The notes beneath the pieces are model-generated. The model ran no database searches. It saw only the letters and a list, made by a program, of their open reading frames with translations, and was not told the origin of the DNA. A stretch of 64,000 nucleotides of DNA from Aeromicrobium sp. A1-2 (GTDB taxonomy: Bacteria; Actinomycetota; Actinomycetes; Propionibacteriales; Nocardioidaceae): assembly GCF_003443875.1 (NCBI RefSeq), contig NZ_CP027482.1:1736001-1800000 (forward strand), written 5' to 3'. Within the stretch, counting starts at the first letter, position 1. Each line of letters starts with the position of its first letter. This document shows positions 18,434-26,217 of the stretch, piece after piece. The translations under genes were made by a program, and so were the position numbers.

Positions 18434-18796
18434 TTAGCCGCGCGCTGCCCTCATGGCAGTGCGGATCATCGGCACCTGCAGCGGGAGCCGGAGGATCGTG
18501 CCGACCGTGAACCACCACGGTTTGCGCCCATCGCGTGCGCTGTCGATCGACATCTGGACGTTGGCCGGGAAGACCGCTGTCAGGAGAGCTGCCGACGCGA
18601 GCCCGCCGACACGGCGCGTGCGCGGGTGCAGCATCAGGCCCGCGCAGGCCACCTCGACGGCCCCGGAGGCAAGTACGAGCTCGCGCTTGTACGGCAACGG
18701 CTTGGGCACGATCGCCTCGTACGTGCGAGGGCTCACGAAGTGCAGCACTCCCGACACCGTGAAGATGGCGGCCAACACGTTGATCTCGCGACTCAT
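18434..18796 (-). CDS. DoxX family membrane protein
   Basis: 120-residue four-helix membrane protein of the DoxX/MauE-like type. Hydrophobic segments at about 5-21 ([17 protein letters not shown]), 40-57, 62-80 and 100-112. The conserved start [21 protein letters not shown] and [23 protein letters not shown] are typical. The ATG at 18796 overlaps the deacetylase stop as ATGA, yet TACGCT lies 6 nt upstream, so it could be translated either from the upstream gene's message or from its own leaderless transcript. Function unknown; DoxX proteins are linked to membrane redox complexes. Confidence 0.8.
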   Translation of the reverse strand: MSREINVLAAIFTVSGVLHFVSPRTYEAIVPKPLPYKRELVLASGAVEVACAGLMLHPRTRRVGGLASAALLTAVFPANVQMSIDSARDGRKPWWFTVGTILRLPLQVPMIRTAMRAARG

Positions 18797-19863
18797 GGGG
18801 TGAGCGTAGCGGCGGGTCTGACGACCGGCTCGATGAGCGCCCGCACGGCTGCTTCCCACTGCGCGTCGTCCGCGATCGTCACGGCGACGCTCCTCGTCCC
18901 GATGCGGAGGCCGCGGGGCTGGTCCAGCCGGAGGCTCAGGGTCTTGGCCTGGTTCGGCTTCGGGTCGCCGTAGATCCGCAGCCGGATCTCGGCGGTCGTC
19001 TGCCCCCGATGGACCGCGACCCGCCGGTCTACTGCCCGGAAGTCGATGCCCTCCTGGGCCGACCCGGACACCGCGCGGACCCGGAAGGAGCCGTTGCGTT
19101 GAGCCGGGCCGTCCATCTCAAAGGTGATCTTGACGAGTCGGGACGGCTTGTCGCCCGCCTCGACGGTCCTGCTCGGGGCGCTCACCGTGCCGAGCGGCAT
19201 CATCGACTCCAGCGGCGCCAGACAGTAGCCCTGCCTGCGGAGGCGCTTGATGATCGACGGGACCGCCTTGAGCGTCGCCGGCGAGTTGCCGACGTTGTCG
19301 TGCATCAGGATCACGTTGGACCGGTGCGGTCGCAGCCCCCGCAGTGCCGCCGCACGGATCTTGGACTTGCTGAGTCCCGACCAGTCGCGGGTGTCGATGG
19401 TCCAGAGCTGCTGGCGGAGCTCGAGTCGCTTGCCGATCGCTCGGACCCCGGCGTCGGTGTCGCCGTACGGCGGACGGAACAGGCCGGGCTTCCGCCCGAT
19501 CGCCTTCTCAATCGCTGTCTGCGTCGACTCAAGCTGTCGCTCGACACTGCGGTCCGAACGCGTGGTCAGCTCAGGGTGGTTCCAGGAATGGTTCTCGACC
19601 GCATGCCCGTCCCGGACCATCTGGCGCAGGATCTCGGGGTACTTCTTGGCGAAGCGGCCCTGCACGAAGAACGTCGCCTGGGCGTCATTCGCCCGTAGGA
19701 TCTTGAGCAGCCTGGGGGTCTGCTCCTTGCTCGGACCGTCATCGAAGGTCAGGGCCACCGTGCCGGTGCGACAGCGTGTGTCTGGCGGGATCAGGGCCGA
19801 GGCGGGCGCAGCGGATCCGAGCACGATTCCCGCCACGATCGCCGGCAGGAGTCGTCGAAGCAC
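18793..19863 (-). CDS. Secreted polysaccharide deacetylase (NodB) with C-terminal beta domain
   Basis: 356-residue predicted exported carbohydrate esterase (CE4). Signal peptide [23 protein letters not shown]. NodB homology domain: TFDDGP (catalytic Asp plus metal Asp, about residues 39-44), HSWNHPEL (metal His pair), RPPYGD and a C-terminal LMHDN. It probably removes N-acetyl groups from peptidoglycan or another surface glycan. Residues about 240-356 form a Calx-beta-like domain ([20 protein letters not shown], with [15 protein letters not shown]). GTG start at 19863 with TAGGAT 6 nt upstream, so leaderless. Coupled to the DoxX gene. Confidence 0.9.
   Translation of the reverse strand: MLRRLLPAIVAGIVLGSAAPASALIPPDTRCRTGTVALTFDDGPSKEQTPRLLKILRANDAQATFFVQGRFAKKYPEILRQMVRDGHAVENHSWNHPELTTRSDRSVERQLESTQTAIEKAIGRKPGLFRPPYGDTDAGVRAIGKRLELRQQLWTIDTRDWSGLSKSKIRAAALRGLRPHRSNVILMHDNVGNSPATLKAVPSIIKRLRRQGYCLAPLESMMPLGTVSAPSRTVEAGDKPSRLVKITFEMDGPAQRNGSFRVRAVSGSAQEGIDFRAVDRRVAVHRGQTTAEIRLRIYGDPKPNQAKTLSLRLDQPRGLRIGTRSVAVTIADDAQWEAAVRALIEPVVRPAATLTP
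18803..18808 (-). promoter_or_regulatory. Possible internal -10 box for DoxX gene
   Basis: Minus-strand TACGCT ends 6 nt before the ATG at 18796 and lies inside the end of the deacetylase gene. Confidence 0.35.
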
Positions 19864-19869
19864 GCGGCC

Positions 19870-19875
19870 ATCCTA
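19870..19875 (-). promoter_or_regulatory. -10 box for NodB deacetylase gene (leaderless)
   Basis: Minus-strand TAGGAT ends 6 nt before the GTG at 19863. Confidence 0.5.
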
Positions 19876-19893
19876 GGGGCCGAGATGCGGGGA

Positions 19894-20736
19894 TCAGAGC
19901 AGGATCGACGCGAACGTCGCGATGTGCTCGAAGCCGACCCGTTCGTACGCCCGACGTGCCGCGAGATTGTGATCATTGACATACAGAGTCACGATCGGCG
20001 CGACCGTGGCGCGCACCTCGCGGACGACTGCGGCGAGCGCCGGTGCCGCCAGGCCTCGGCCGCGAAGGTCAGGTCGGACGTAGACGCCCTGGAGCTGGCA
20101 TGCATAGGGGGTCGCGGCGCCGACCTCGGCCTTGAACAGCACTTCGCCGTCCTCGATGATCGCGAACGACCAACCCTGCGAGATCAGCTGGGCGACCCGG
20201 GCCCGATAGCCGCTGCGGTTGCCGGCCTCGGGATCGACCCCGACCTCCTCAGTGAACATCGCGACGCAGGCCGGATAAACCGTGTCGAACTCGTCCAGCA
20301 CCACGCGCCGCACCCGCGGGTCCGCCCGCAGTGGACTGTCCTGCTCGATCGACATGAACGGCTGGTCCAGGCGCGGCGACCGGGCCGGGCCCCAGTGCGG
20401 CTCGAGCCGCTTCCACAGCGGCAGGACGGCCTCGCGTGGACCCACGATCGACGACGGCCTGACGTTGTCCCTGATGGCCCGGTCGGCAAATGCTTCGATC
20501 GCGGCGGGCGTCGCCTGGACCGGCACGACGTTGGCGCCGGCGTGGCAGGCCGAGACCAGAGTGCCGTCCTCGAAGTAGCCCCATATCTGTCCCCCGAGCC
20601 AGCGGGCCTGCAGCCTGGTGGCGTCAACCCGATTGCGGACGAACAGGTTGACCAGCCGATCGCGATCCAGCAGCACGTACAGCTCGGCGAGGTCGGGCGT
20701 CGTCAGCGGACGGACGTGCGTCGTCGTCTTGAGCAC
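19894..20736 (-). CDS. GNAT family N-acetyltransferase (DUF4081 type)
   Basis: 280 residues. The N-terminal half is a DUF4081-like domain (LAELYVLLDRDRLVNLFVRNRV and GQIWGYFEDGTLVSACHAGANVVPV). The C-terminal half is a GNAT fold with the acetyl-CoA pyrophosphate loop VRPDLRGRGLAAPAL, the LYVNDHNLAARRAYERVGF helix and YACQLQGVYV. Orthologues are encoded next to ispG in mycobacteria; substrate unknown. The GTG at 20736 is preferred over upstream codons because GGGAGG lies 5-10 nt before it and a TACGCT -10 box is at 20761-20766. Its usual neighbour ispG is here 9.7 kb away, beyond the island. Confidence 0.88.
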   Translation of the reverse strand: MLKTTTHVRPLTTPDLAELYVLLDRDRLVNLFVRNRVDATRLQARWLGGQIWGYFEDGTLVSACHAGANVVPVQATPAAIEAFADRAIRDNVRPSSIVGPREAVLPLWKRLEPHWGPARSPRLDQPFMSIEQDSPLRADPRVRRVVLDEFDTVYPACVAMFTEEVGVDPEAGNRSGYRARVAQLISQGWSFAIIEDGEVLFKAEVGAATPYACQLQGVYVRPDLRGRGLAAPALAAVVREVRATVAPIVTLYVNDHNLAARRAYERVGFEHIATFASILL

Positions 20737-20760
20737 TGCGCCTCCCAGAGTGGTACGCCC

Positions 20761-20766
20761 AGCGTA
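20761..20766 (-). promoter_or_regulatory. -10 box of GNAT gene
   Basis: Minus-strand TACGCT, about 24 nt before the GTG at 20736, leaving room for a short leader with the GGGAGG ribosome binding site. Confidence 0.45.
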
Positions 20767-20857
20767 CTTGCGGCGGGGTCCGGCCGCTGGCACGCATTCG
20801 ACACGATCTTGCTCGATCGTCACAATCTCCCTAATTCACAGGGTTTTCCACTGGTGA

Positions 20858-20880
20858 TCGAACATTTGTTCGAGTATTCT
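20858..20880 (+). promoter_or_regulatory. LexA-type SOS box and leaderless -10 of the HNH gene
   Basis: TCGAACATTTGTTCGA (20858-20873) is a 16-nt near-palindrome matching the actinobacterial/Gram-positive LexA consensus TCGAAC-N4-GTTCGA. It directly abuts TATTCT (20875-20880), a -10 box ending 6 nt before the ATG at 20887. LexA binding here would occlude the promoter. The motif match is seen directly; binding is inferred. Confidence 0.8.
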
Positions 20881-20886
20881 TGACGT

Positions 20887-22149
20887 ATGAACCCGCTGCT
20901 CACCATCGACGCGATGCGTACTGCCGCGCGGGCGCTGCAGGCGGGTGATCCGCGCGAGCAGGTGCGGGCGATCCAGGCGGCACAGGACTCCCTGGACGCG
21001 GCGAAGGCCGAGTGCCTGGCGGCAGTGGAGTCGTCCAAGGACTACGAGCTCGACGGGTCCTCGACCCTCAACGCGTGGGTGCGCAACGAGCTGCGTCTAG
21101 ACGCCCCGGACGCCGCGACCCTGGTCTCCGCGTCGGGGACCTTCGCCGCGTTGCCTGCGGTCGCGGCCGCTGCGGCGGCCGGACAGATCCGCACCGACCA
21201 CGTCGCTTTGTTCAGCTATGGGCTCAAGCACATCGGTCCCGAGATCATGGCCTCCTCCCAGGACTGGCTGCTGGACGTCGCCTGCCTCAACCCACCATCG
21301 AAGCTGCGCACCGTGATCCGGGGGCTGCGCGAGGCCTACTTCCCCGACGACCTCGAGGATGCCTGGGTCAAAGGCCAGGACAAACAGGACATCCAGGTCA
21401 ACCCTGTCGTCGGCGGCTGGCATGTGACGGGGTTCCTCGACGTGACCGCTGGCGCGAAGTTCAAGAAGGTTCTCGACTCCGTGTCCGCGCCACGCAACAA
21501 GGATGACGACCGCCCCGGGTCCGAGCGCCGCTGCCAAGGGTTTGAGGACCTCCTGGACTCAGTCCTCAACAACGGACTCCCGTCAGACCAGGGATTTCGT
21601 CCCCATGTCTCGGTGTTCGTCGACGCCGACAAGTTCGAAGCTGCCATGAGACAGCCCAGGACCGACGAGACCGCACCTGACGCTGATCCCGAGCCCGCGG
21701 CCGACCCGACGTCGAAGCCCGCTGAGCTTGCCGGCTACGGCGCGATCAGCCGCAAGGCCCTTGCCCTGATCGCCTGCGGCGCCGACGTGACCCCGTTCCT
21801 GACCCGCAGCGGCGTCGACTTCTCCCAAGACAGTGTCCTCAACGTTGGCCGCACCCGCTACGCCCCCACGCTCAAGCAACGCCGGGCCGTGATCGCCCGT
21901 CAGCGTGGCGTCTGTGCCGCGCCCGGTTGTCGCCACACCCACCTCGAGGTCCACCACACGATTTGGTGGTCTCGCGGCGGCACCACCGACGTCGACCTCC
22001 TCATCGGCCTGTGCGTCAGATGCCATCATCTGATCCACCGCGAGCTCCTCAACGTCTCCGGCAACTCCCGCGATGGGTTCGCCTTCACCAACCGGCACGC
22101 CCAGCCCCTCAGCCGAAGGCGTCGCAGGCCCTACTCCCGCGCCGCCTAA
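20887..22149 (+). CDS. DUF222/13E12-family HNH endonuclease
   Basis: 420 residues of the 13E12 repeat family widespread and multicopy in actinobacteria. The N-terminal DUF222 region is helical (AQDSLDAAKAECLAAVESSK and ATLVSASGTFAALPAVAAA). The C-terminal HNH nuclease has CAAPGCRHTHLEVHH, then W-W-S-R-G-G-T-T-D, then CVRCHHLIHRE, giving paired zinc Cys residues and the catalytic His. An Asp/Pro-rich linker (about residues 258-280) separates the domains. It is transcribed divergently from the GNAT gene under an SOS box, so it is probably DNA-damage inducible like mycobacterial 13E12 genes. First gene of the island; biological role unknown. Confidence 0.92.
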   Translation: MNPLLTIDAMRTAARALQAGDPREQVRAIQAAQDSLDAAKAECLAAVESSKDYELDGSSTLNAWVRNELRLDAPDAATLVSASGTFAALPAVAAAAAAGQIRTDHVALFSYGLKHIGPEIMASSQDWLLDVACLNPPSKLRTVIRGLREAYFPDDLEDAWVKGQDKQDIQVNPVVGGWHVTGFLDVTAGAKFKKVLDSVSAPRNKDDDRPGSERRCQGFEDLLDSVLNNGLPSDQGFRPHVSVFVDADKFEAAMRQPRTDETAPDADPEPAADPTSKPAELAGYGAISRKALALIACGADVTPFLTRSGVDFSQDSVLNVGRTRYAPTLKQRRAVIARQRGVCAAPGCRHTHLEVHHTIWWSRGGTTDVDLLIGLCVRCHHLIHRELLNVSGNSRDGFAFTNRHAQPLSRRRRRPYSRAA

Positions 22150-22458
22150 GCCACTCGGCGCGGGAGGATCCCCGCAGCCAGCAGGTAGACCCACGCGGGC
22201 TTGCCCCGCCGAGCCGTCCCTTCGCGGCGAAGTGACGCGCCTCCGGGGCGTGCCGTCACCCGCTCAGCGAACTAGGTCGCGCACGAATTCGAGCCGCGGT
22301 TGCCATCGCGGCCGCGTCGGATGACGCGATGCGGGCGGTTGGCCGATGAGCACGTGGCGACCCATGACCGGGGTGCGGGGCGTCGCAGCTCCAGGATCGT
22401 GTTGACGACAGCCCACTCGGGGTCTCGGCGTACGGGCCCTTTTGGGATACTCGGCCTC
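22150..22458. other. Intergenic region after HNH gene
   Basis: No gene recognised. Positions 22182-22227 resemble 23360-23406, so a diverged repeat may follow the HNH gene. A GATACT hexamer at 22446-22451 ends 7 nt before the ATG at 22459 and may be the -10 box of the channel-like gene. Confidence 0.5.
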
Positions 22459-23157
22459 ATGGTCACCTTGCTGCGACGGACTCCGACCGAGCGCGAGCGC
22501 TGGGCCGATGAGGTGCTGGACCGGCTCAGCCCTGTTATGGCTGCGCTGGGCGTCCTCTTCCTGCTCGTCGTCCTCGGCGAGAACGTCGCCCGCGAGGGGA
22601 CCTCGGTGGCGGATGCGCTCACGGTGCTTGGGTGGGGGCTGTGGCTGGTCTTCGTGGTCGAATTCGCGGCACGATTGGTGGTGGCCCCGGACACACGCCG
22701 CTTCCTACGCCGCAACTGGTGGCAGCTGCTCTTCCTGGTCCTGCCGTTCCTACGCGTGTTGAGGGTGGTGCGAGCGGCCAGGTTCCTGCGGACCGGGCGC
22801 GTCCTCTCCTCCACCGTCCGGTCCTCCCGATCGGCACACCAGGTGCTGGGAGGCCGGATCGGGTGGTTGGGCGTCGTCTGGGCGATCACCGTGATGGGAA
22901 GCAGCCAGCTGCTTTTCCAGTTCTCCAACTACACCCAGTACGCGGACGCCCTGCACGCCGCCGCGATGGCGACCATCACCGGTGAGCCGCTGGGTCGACC
23001 CGACGGCTTCTCCCGAACCTTCGAGGTGGTACTCGCCGTGTTCTCGGTAGTCGTGTTCGCCACCCTCGCGGGCAGCCTGGGCGCCTTCTTCCTCGAGCGC
23101 CGGGAGATCGAGCACACCGACGCCGCAGCGTCGGAGCAGGAGTCGACGAAAGGCTGA
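22459..23157 (+). CDS. Voltage-gated channel-like membrane protein with atypical pore
   Basis: 232-residue six-helix membrane protein with the plan of a voltage-gated potassium channel subunit. S1 is about 26-44 (VMAALGVLFLLVVLGE), S2 about 54-73, S3 about 85-97, and an S4 with regularly spaced arginines (RVLRVVRAARFLRTGRVL). S5 is GWLGVVWAITVMGSSQLL and S6 FEVVLAVFSVVVFATLAGSL. Between S5 and S6 the expected TVGYG selectivity filter is replaced by TITGEPLG after a pore-helix-like AAAMA. Ion selectivity therefore cannot be assumed. The C-terminus is short and acidic. The ATG at 22459 has no ribosome binding site; the upstream open frame shows no similarity. Confidence 0.75.
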   Translation: MVTLLRRTPTERERWADEVLDRLSPVMAALGVLFLLVVLGENVAREGTSVADALTVLGWGLWLVFVVEFAARLVVAPDTRRFLRRNWWQLLFLVLPFLRVLRVVRAARFLRTGRVLSSTVRSSRSAHQVLGGRIGWLGVVWAITVMGSSQLLFQFSNYTQYADALHAAAMATITGEPLGRPDGFSRTFEVVLAVFSVVVFATLAGSLGAFFLERREIEHTDAAASEQESTKG

Positions 23158-23548
23158 GCCGGAGGACGCAGCACTCATGCGGGATCCGCCTCGCGACTCC
23201 AACTACCCAGTCGGCTTCGAGCTTGACTCCCATGATGGCCTCTGGCTCGACGATGGCAGGGGCACCTAGGATCAGCGACGCGCGCGGTGCACCCTTCTGC
23301 GCAACTGCTTCACACGGCGGCGAGATGACGCGTGCTCTGCTGACTCCGTGGCAGGGCACCAGGTGAACACAGGCAGGCTTGCCTAGTCGCGCCGTCCTTC
23401 TTGCGGTGGTATCCCACGCCCCAGACCCGCCCTCCGCGCGGCATGATCGGGCGGGAGCCCCACTGACGGAATGAACGCGGCCTCCGAGTCGGAATGCGCG
23501 AACCAGATCAGCCTTTGGGCAGAAACCGACTACTGGGAGTGTGGGGAC
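23158..23548. other. Intergenic region between channel-like and NTF2-like genes
   Basis: 391 nt without a recognisable gene. It contains a stretch (23360-23406) resembling the region after the HNH gene and otherwise looks like degraded island sequence. GGGAG at 23535-23539 is the ribosome binding site of the next gene. Confidence 0.5.
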
Positions 23549-23935
23549 ATGACGACAAACCTAGAGCGAAACAAGGAGAACGTGAAAGCGTTCTACGACC
23601 TGATGTTCAACCAGTGCCGCCCCCGCGAGGCCATCGAGCGGTACGCAGGTGCTGAGTACCGGCAGCACAACTCGCATGTCGCGGACGGCAAAGACGCCTT
23701 CGTGACCTACTTCGAGCGTATGGCCGAGGGATACCCGGGCAAGCATGTGGATTTCGTTCGAGCTTTCGCTGAGGGTGACCACGTCATCCTGCATTGCCAC
23801 CAGACTTGGCCCGGCTCGGAAGACTATGCGGGAATCGACATCTTCCGACTCGACACCGACGGCAAGGTCGTTGAGCACTGGGACGTACTGCAGGTGATTC
23901 CTGAGACATCCGCCAACGAGAATGGGATGTTCTAA
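23549..23935 (+). CDS. NTF2-like/SnoaL-like domain protein
   Basis: 128-residue single-domain cone-shaped alpha+beta barrel protein of the nuclear-transport-factor-2/SnoaL superfamily. It has the N-terminal helix NKENVKAFYDLMFNQCRPREAIERY, then YRQHNSHVADGKDAFVTYF and the strand pair VHFVRAFAEGDHVILHCH-like (written here VDFVRAFAEGDHVILHCH), ending DIFRLDTDGKVVEHWDVLQ. These are signatures of the SnoaL-like aldol-condensation-related subfamily. The ATG at 23549 is supported by GGGAG 9 nt upstream. It is monocistronic in the island; substrate unknown. Confidence 0.8.
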   Translation: MTTNLERNKENVKAFYDLMFNQCRPREAIERYAGAEYRQHNSHVADGKDAFVTYFERMAEGYPGKHVDFVRAFAEGDHVILHCHQTWPGSEDYAGIDIFRLDTDGKVVEHWDVLQVIPETSANENGMF

Positions 23936-24199
23936 CCGATGAAGCGGGCCAATGAGCGCCCTCGTGCGAGAGGTCCGGATGTGCTTAGAAGGATCTTGTC
24001 GCCTGTTACGGCTGCGGCGCCCCGGGACCTGGCCCTGCGAGGCCCTCGAAAGCCATAACGATCTCGGCCGAGGTGCGACGAGCCCCTGTCTGCGGAAAGC
24101 TCCGACGGGGTGATTCGGACGACCCCAGATCCGGCTGTCGCCAACGATCAGAACTCGCGACAACGGACTTGCAGCGCGCAGGCGGCCTGCACTCGGGAT
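23936..24199. other. Intergenic region
   Basis: 264 nt between the NTF2-like gene and the converging regulator gene. No gene, repeat or clear terminator recognised. Confidence 0.4.
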
Positions 24200-24895
24200 C
24201 TAACGGTTCTCCAGGACGACGCAGCAGCGACCCTCGCGGGGTTCGAGGTGGCAGGTGAGCCGATCGGCATCAACGGTCTCAACCAGTGCGTCGATCAGGG
24301 CTAGGTTCATGCCGCAGACCATGTCGGTATGGGTGTGGGCGAGGGCGTGAAACGGGCAGTTGGCCAACTCGATGCGCTTGGCAACTGTGTGCGGCTCGTA
24401 CCCGTGGGCGGCCAGCGCCGAACCGGCCAACTCGAGTGCCGCGGCCTTGGACCGCGGGGCACCGGACTCTTCGAGCAGGGCAGCTCCGATCGTCCGGCCG
24501 CGTTCGGCCGCCGCCCGGTTGAGCGCCTCGATCGCCGGGACACCGGTCGCGGAGGACTCGGCGATAGCTTCGGCCATGAGCCGACCGGCCAGTTCGTACT
24601 CCCGGCCGGGCAGGGACACTGCTATCTCCCGGTCGGCGCGCCGGTAGAGCTTCGATGGTCGACCTGCGCCGGGTCCTGTCTTGCCGCTCAGGCGGGCGAA
24701 CTCGGTGACGAGCATGCCCTCAGCCTCGAGTCGATCGAGGTGGAACTTCGCCTTGTGCAGCGGAATGCCGACCGCCTCAGCCGCTTCATCCCGGCCGACC
24801 GGATCAGGCTGCCCGCACACGTACAGATAGAGGTCGCGGCGAACCGGCTCGGCGAGTGCGCCGATGCCGGACACGTTCTCGGCGAAGTCGCTCAC
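24200..24895 (-). CDS. HTH transcriptional regulator with C-terminal cysteine cluster (COG2345/SufR-like)
   Basis: 231 residues. The N-terminal winged-helix domain (ALAEPVRRDLYLYVCGQ, then EAAEAVGIPLHKAKFHLDRLEAEGMLV) is of the ArsR/COG2345 type. The C-terminal ligand domain has NCPFHALAHTHTDMVCGMN and ends CHLEPREGRCCVV. In related regulators such as SufR, cysteines in this region bind an iron-sulfur cluster; redox or metal sensing here is inference. The GTG at 24895 (VSDFAENVSGIGALAEP) is chosen for the GGGGAG 4-9 nt upstream; the open frame upstream runs through the promoter. It is divergent from the lipoprotein gene across paired operators it probably binds. A frameshifted stump of a second copy lies at 27317-27391. 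Confidence 0.85.
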   Translation of the reverse strand: MSDFAENVSGIGALAEPVRRDLYLYVCGQPDPVGRDEAAEAVGIPLHKAKFHLDRLEAEGMLVTEFARLSGKTGPGAGRPSKLYRRADREIAVSLPGREYELAGRLMAEAIAESSATGVPAIEALNRAAAERGRTIGAALLEESGAPRSKAAALELAGSALAAHGYEPHTVAKRIELANCPFHALAHTHTDMVCGMNLALIDALVETVDADRLTCHLEPREGRCCVVLENR

Positions 24896-24904
24896 AAGCT
24901 CCCC

Positions 24905-24977
24905 ATTTCTAAAAGATAAAAGACTTGACATAAGAGATTTCATCCCTCTAAGGTCCATCGTAATGTGTTTTAGAAAT
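24905..24977. promoter_or_regulatory. Paired operators and promoter between regulator and lipoprotein genes
   Basis: ATTTCTAAAAGATAAA (24905-24920) and the inverted core TTTTAGAAAT (24968-24977) bracket a plus-strand promoter: -35 TTGACA (24925-24930), 18-bp spacer, -10 TAAGGT (24949-24954). The second operator falls at about +7 to +17. The first operator lies 9 nt before the regulator GTG, so it could also control the regulator itself. The same 73-bp layout recurs at 27400-27472. A hairpin (ACAAGTCG-TGG-CGACTTGT, 24982-25000) follows in the leader of the lipoprotein gene. Confidence 0.75.
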
Positions 24978-25024
24978 AGAGACAAGTCGTGGCGACTTGT
25001 TCGAGCATCTTAGATAGGACCATC

Positions 25025-25085
25025 ATGAGTACTCAGAAGAAGCCGATGTGGCGCTCCTCCATCGCGGGGGGGGATTGCAATCATG
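25025..25085 (+). other. Signal-peptide start separated from lipoprotein frame by an 8-G run
   Basis: The ATG at 25025 opens MSTQKKPMWRSSIAGG, a typical basic n-region of a lipoprotein signal. It is one base out of frame with the downstream lipoprotein because of eight consecutive G residues at 25066-25073. With seven Gs the frame would read on as IAIMALAGGSLAAC, a perfect signal peptide and lipobox. The frame break may be phase variation, a fixed mutation or a sequencing error. Confidence 0.7.
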
Positions 25086-25718
25086 GCCTTGGCTGGCGGT
25101 TCCCTTGCTGCCTGCAGCTCCAATAGCGACGCATCAGCGCCGCCCTCGTCATCCAGCGCGAGCCAGCCGGCGACGAATCAGGCGAAGCAGGTCGTGCTCA
25201 ACAGTGCGATGCGCGGGTTGTGGGCTGATCACATGCAGTGGACGTGGTCGTCTGTCGATGCGTTCTTCCACAACCCGAAGGGTCTACAGGCTCAACTTGA
25301 CCGGCTCCTTCAGAACCAGAAGGACATCGGTGCAGCGATCGTGCCGTACTACGGCCAGGATGCCGCTACGCAACTCACCGACCTGCTCACTACCCACATC
25401 AAGGATGCCGTTCCGGTTCTCACAGCCGCACAAAAGGGCGACAACGCTGCCCTAGAGAAGGCCAGCGACGAGTGGTACCGCAACGCCAAGGAGATTGCTG
25501 ACTTCCTGACCAAGGCCAACCCCGACAACTGGCCGACCTCAGCGACCGAGCCGATGATGAAGACCCATATCGACCAGACGATCGCCTATTCGGTTGATCT
25601 ACTCAAGGGCAACTATGCCCAGGCAGTCAAGGACTACGACGCCGCCGAGCTGCACATGTTGATGATGGGCGACACCCTGGCCCAGGGCATCATCGCGCAG
25701 TTCCCAGACAAGTTCTGA
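25083..25718 (+). CDS. Lipoprotein with predicted four-helix bundle (5' end frame-shifted)
   Basis: As it stands the frame opens at the internal ATG 25083 (211 residues), giving a lipobox LAAC without a basic n-region. The native start is probably 25025, one frame away across an 8-G run. After a Ser/Ala/Pro linker the mature part is helical, with LWADHMQWTW, LLQNQKDIGAAIVPYYG, ANPDNWP and a C-terminal D-x-L-A-Q-G-I-I-A-Q-F-P-D-K-F. I recognise this as a conserved family of small extracytoplasmic helical proteins without a known function. It is driven by the operator-bracketed promoter at 24905-24977 and followed 70 nt later by a membrane protein gene. Confidence 0.75.
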   Translation: MALAGGSLAACSSNSDASAPPSSSSASQPATNQAKQVVLNSAMRGLWADHMQWTWSSVDAFFHNPKGLQAQLDRLLQNQKDIGAAIVPYYGQDAATQLTDLLTTHIKDAVPVLTAAQKGDNAALEKASDEWYRNAKEIADFLTKANPDNWPTSATEPMMKTHIDQTIAYSVDLLKGNYAQAVKDYDAAELHMLMMGDTLAQGIIAQFPDKF

Positions 25719-25788
25719 TCCTGGGCAATGTCGGGCGCATCCCATCGTGGTTGCGCCCGGCTACACCCCGAAAATCAAGGAGCCCCCG

Positions 25789-26217
25789 GTGTCTCAACCG
25801 TTGACTCAGTCCGTGAACTCGAAGTTTCGGTGGCCTGTCATGGTGTGCCTCTTCGCCAATGCTGCCATCCATGTGTATCTCGCACCGATGCACCTTAGGG
25901 AAGCCCCGTACATCGGCGCTTCGTTCCTAGCACTTTCGATCGCCTGCATTGCCCTGGCATTGGCGCTTGCACTCTTCGACAACTTGCTGACCTGGTGCAG
26001 TGCTGGCGTCGTGAATCTGCTTGGCTTCGTCGCATTCATAGCTTCTCGCACCGTTGGCCTTCCCCAAATCGGCGACGACATCGGCAACTGGAGCGAGCCG
26101 CTGGGATTCCCCACGCTCGCGGTCGAGTTGCTGACCGTGGGCTTTGGTGCCGTAGTGCTGCACCGCACTAGCCATGGCGGTGCATGGACAGGAACGCCTC
26201 CGGATGTGGCCGGTTGA
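25789..26217 (+). CDS. Four-helix membrane protein of unknown function
   Basis: 142-residue integral membrane protein. Hydrophobic segments at about 14-32 (WPVMVCLFANAAIHVYL), 43-65 (FLALSIACIALALALALFD), 68-86 (CSAGVVNLLGFVAFIAS) and 105-122. The GTG at 25789 is supported by AAGGAG 6 nt upstream; the open frame from 25747 has no comparable site. It is probably in the same transcript as the lipoprotein. Its last 50 nt overlap the end of the convergent patatin-like gene. No family recognised with confidence. Confidence 0.7.
   Translation: MSQPLTQSVNSKFRWPVMVCLFANAAIHVYLAPMHLREAPYIGASFLALSIACIALALALALFDNLLTWCSAGVVNLLGFVAFIASRTVGLPQIGDDIGNWSEPLGFPTLAVELLTVGFGAVVLHRTSHGGAWTGTPPDVAG

Noticed and set aside
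16911-18437. Plus-strand open frame (508 codons) antisense to proS
   Set aside because: Composition is that of a reversed coding strand and the minus frame is a complete prolyl-tRNA synthetase.
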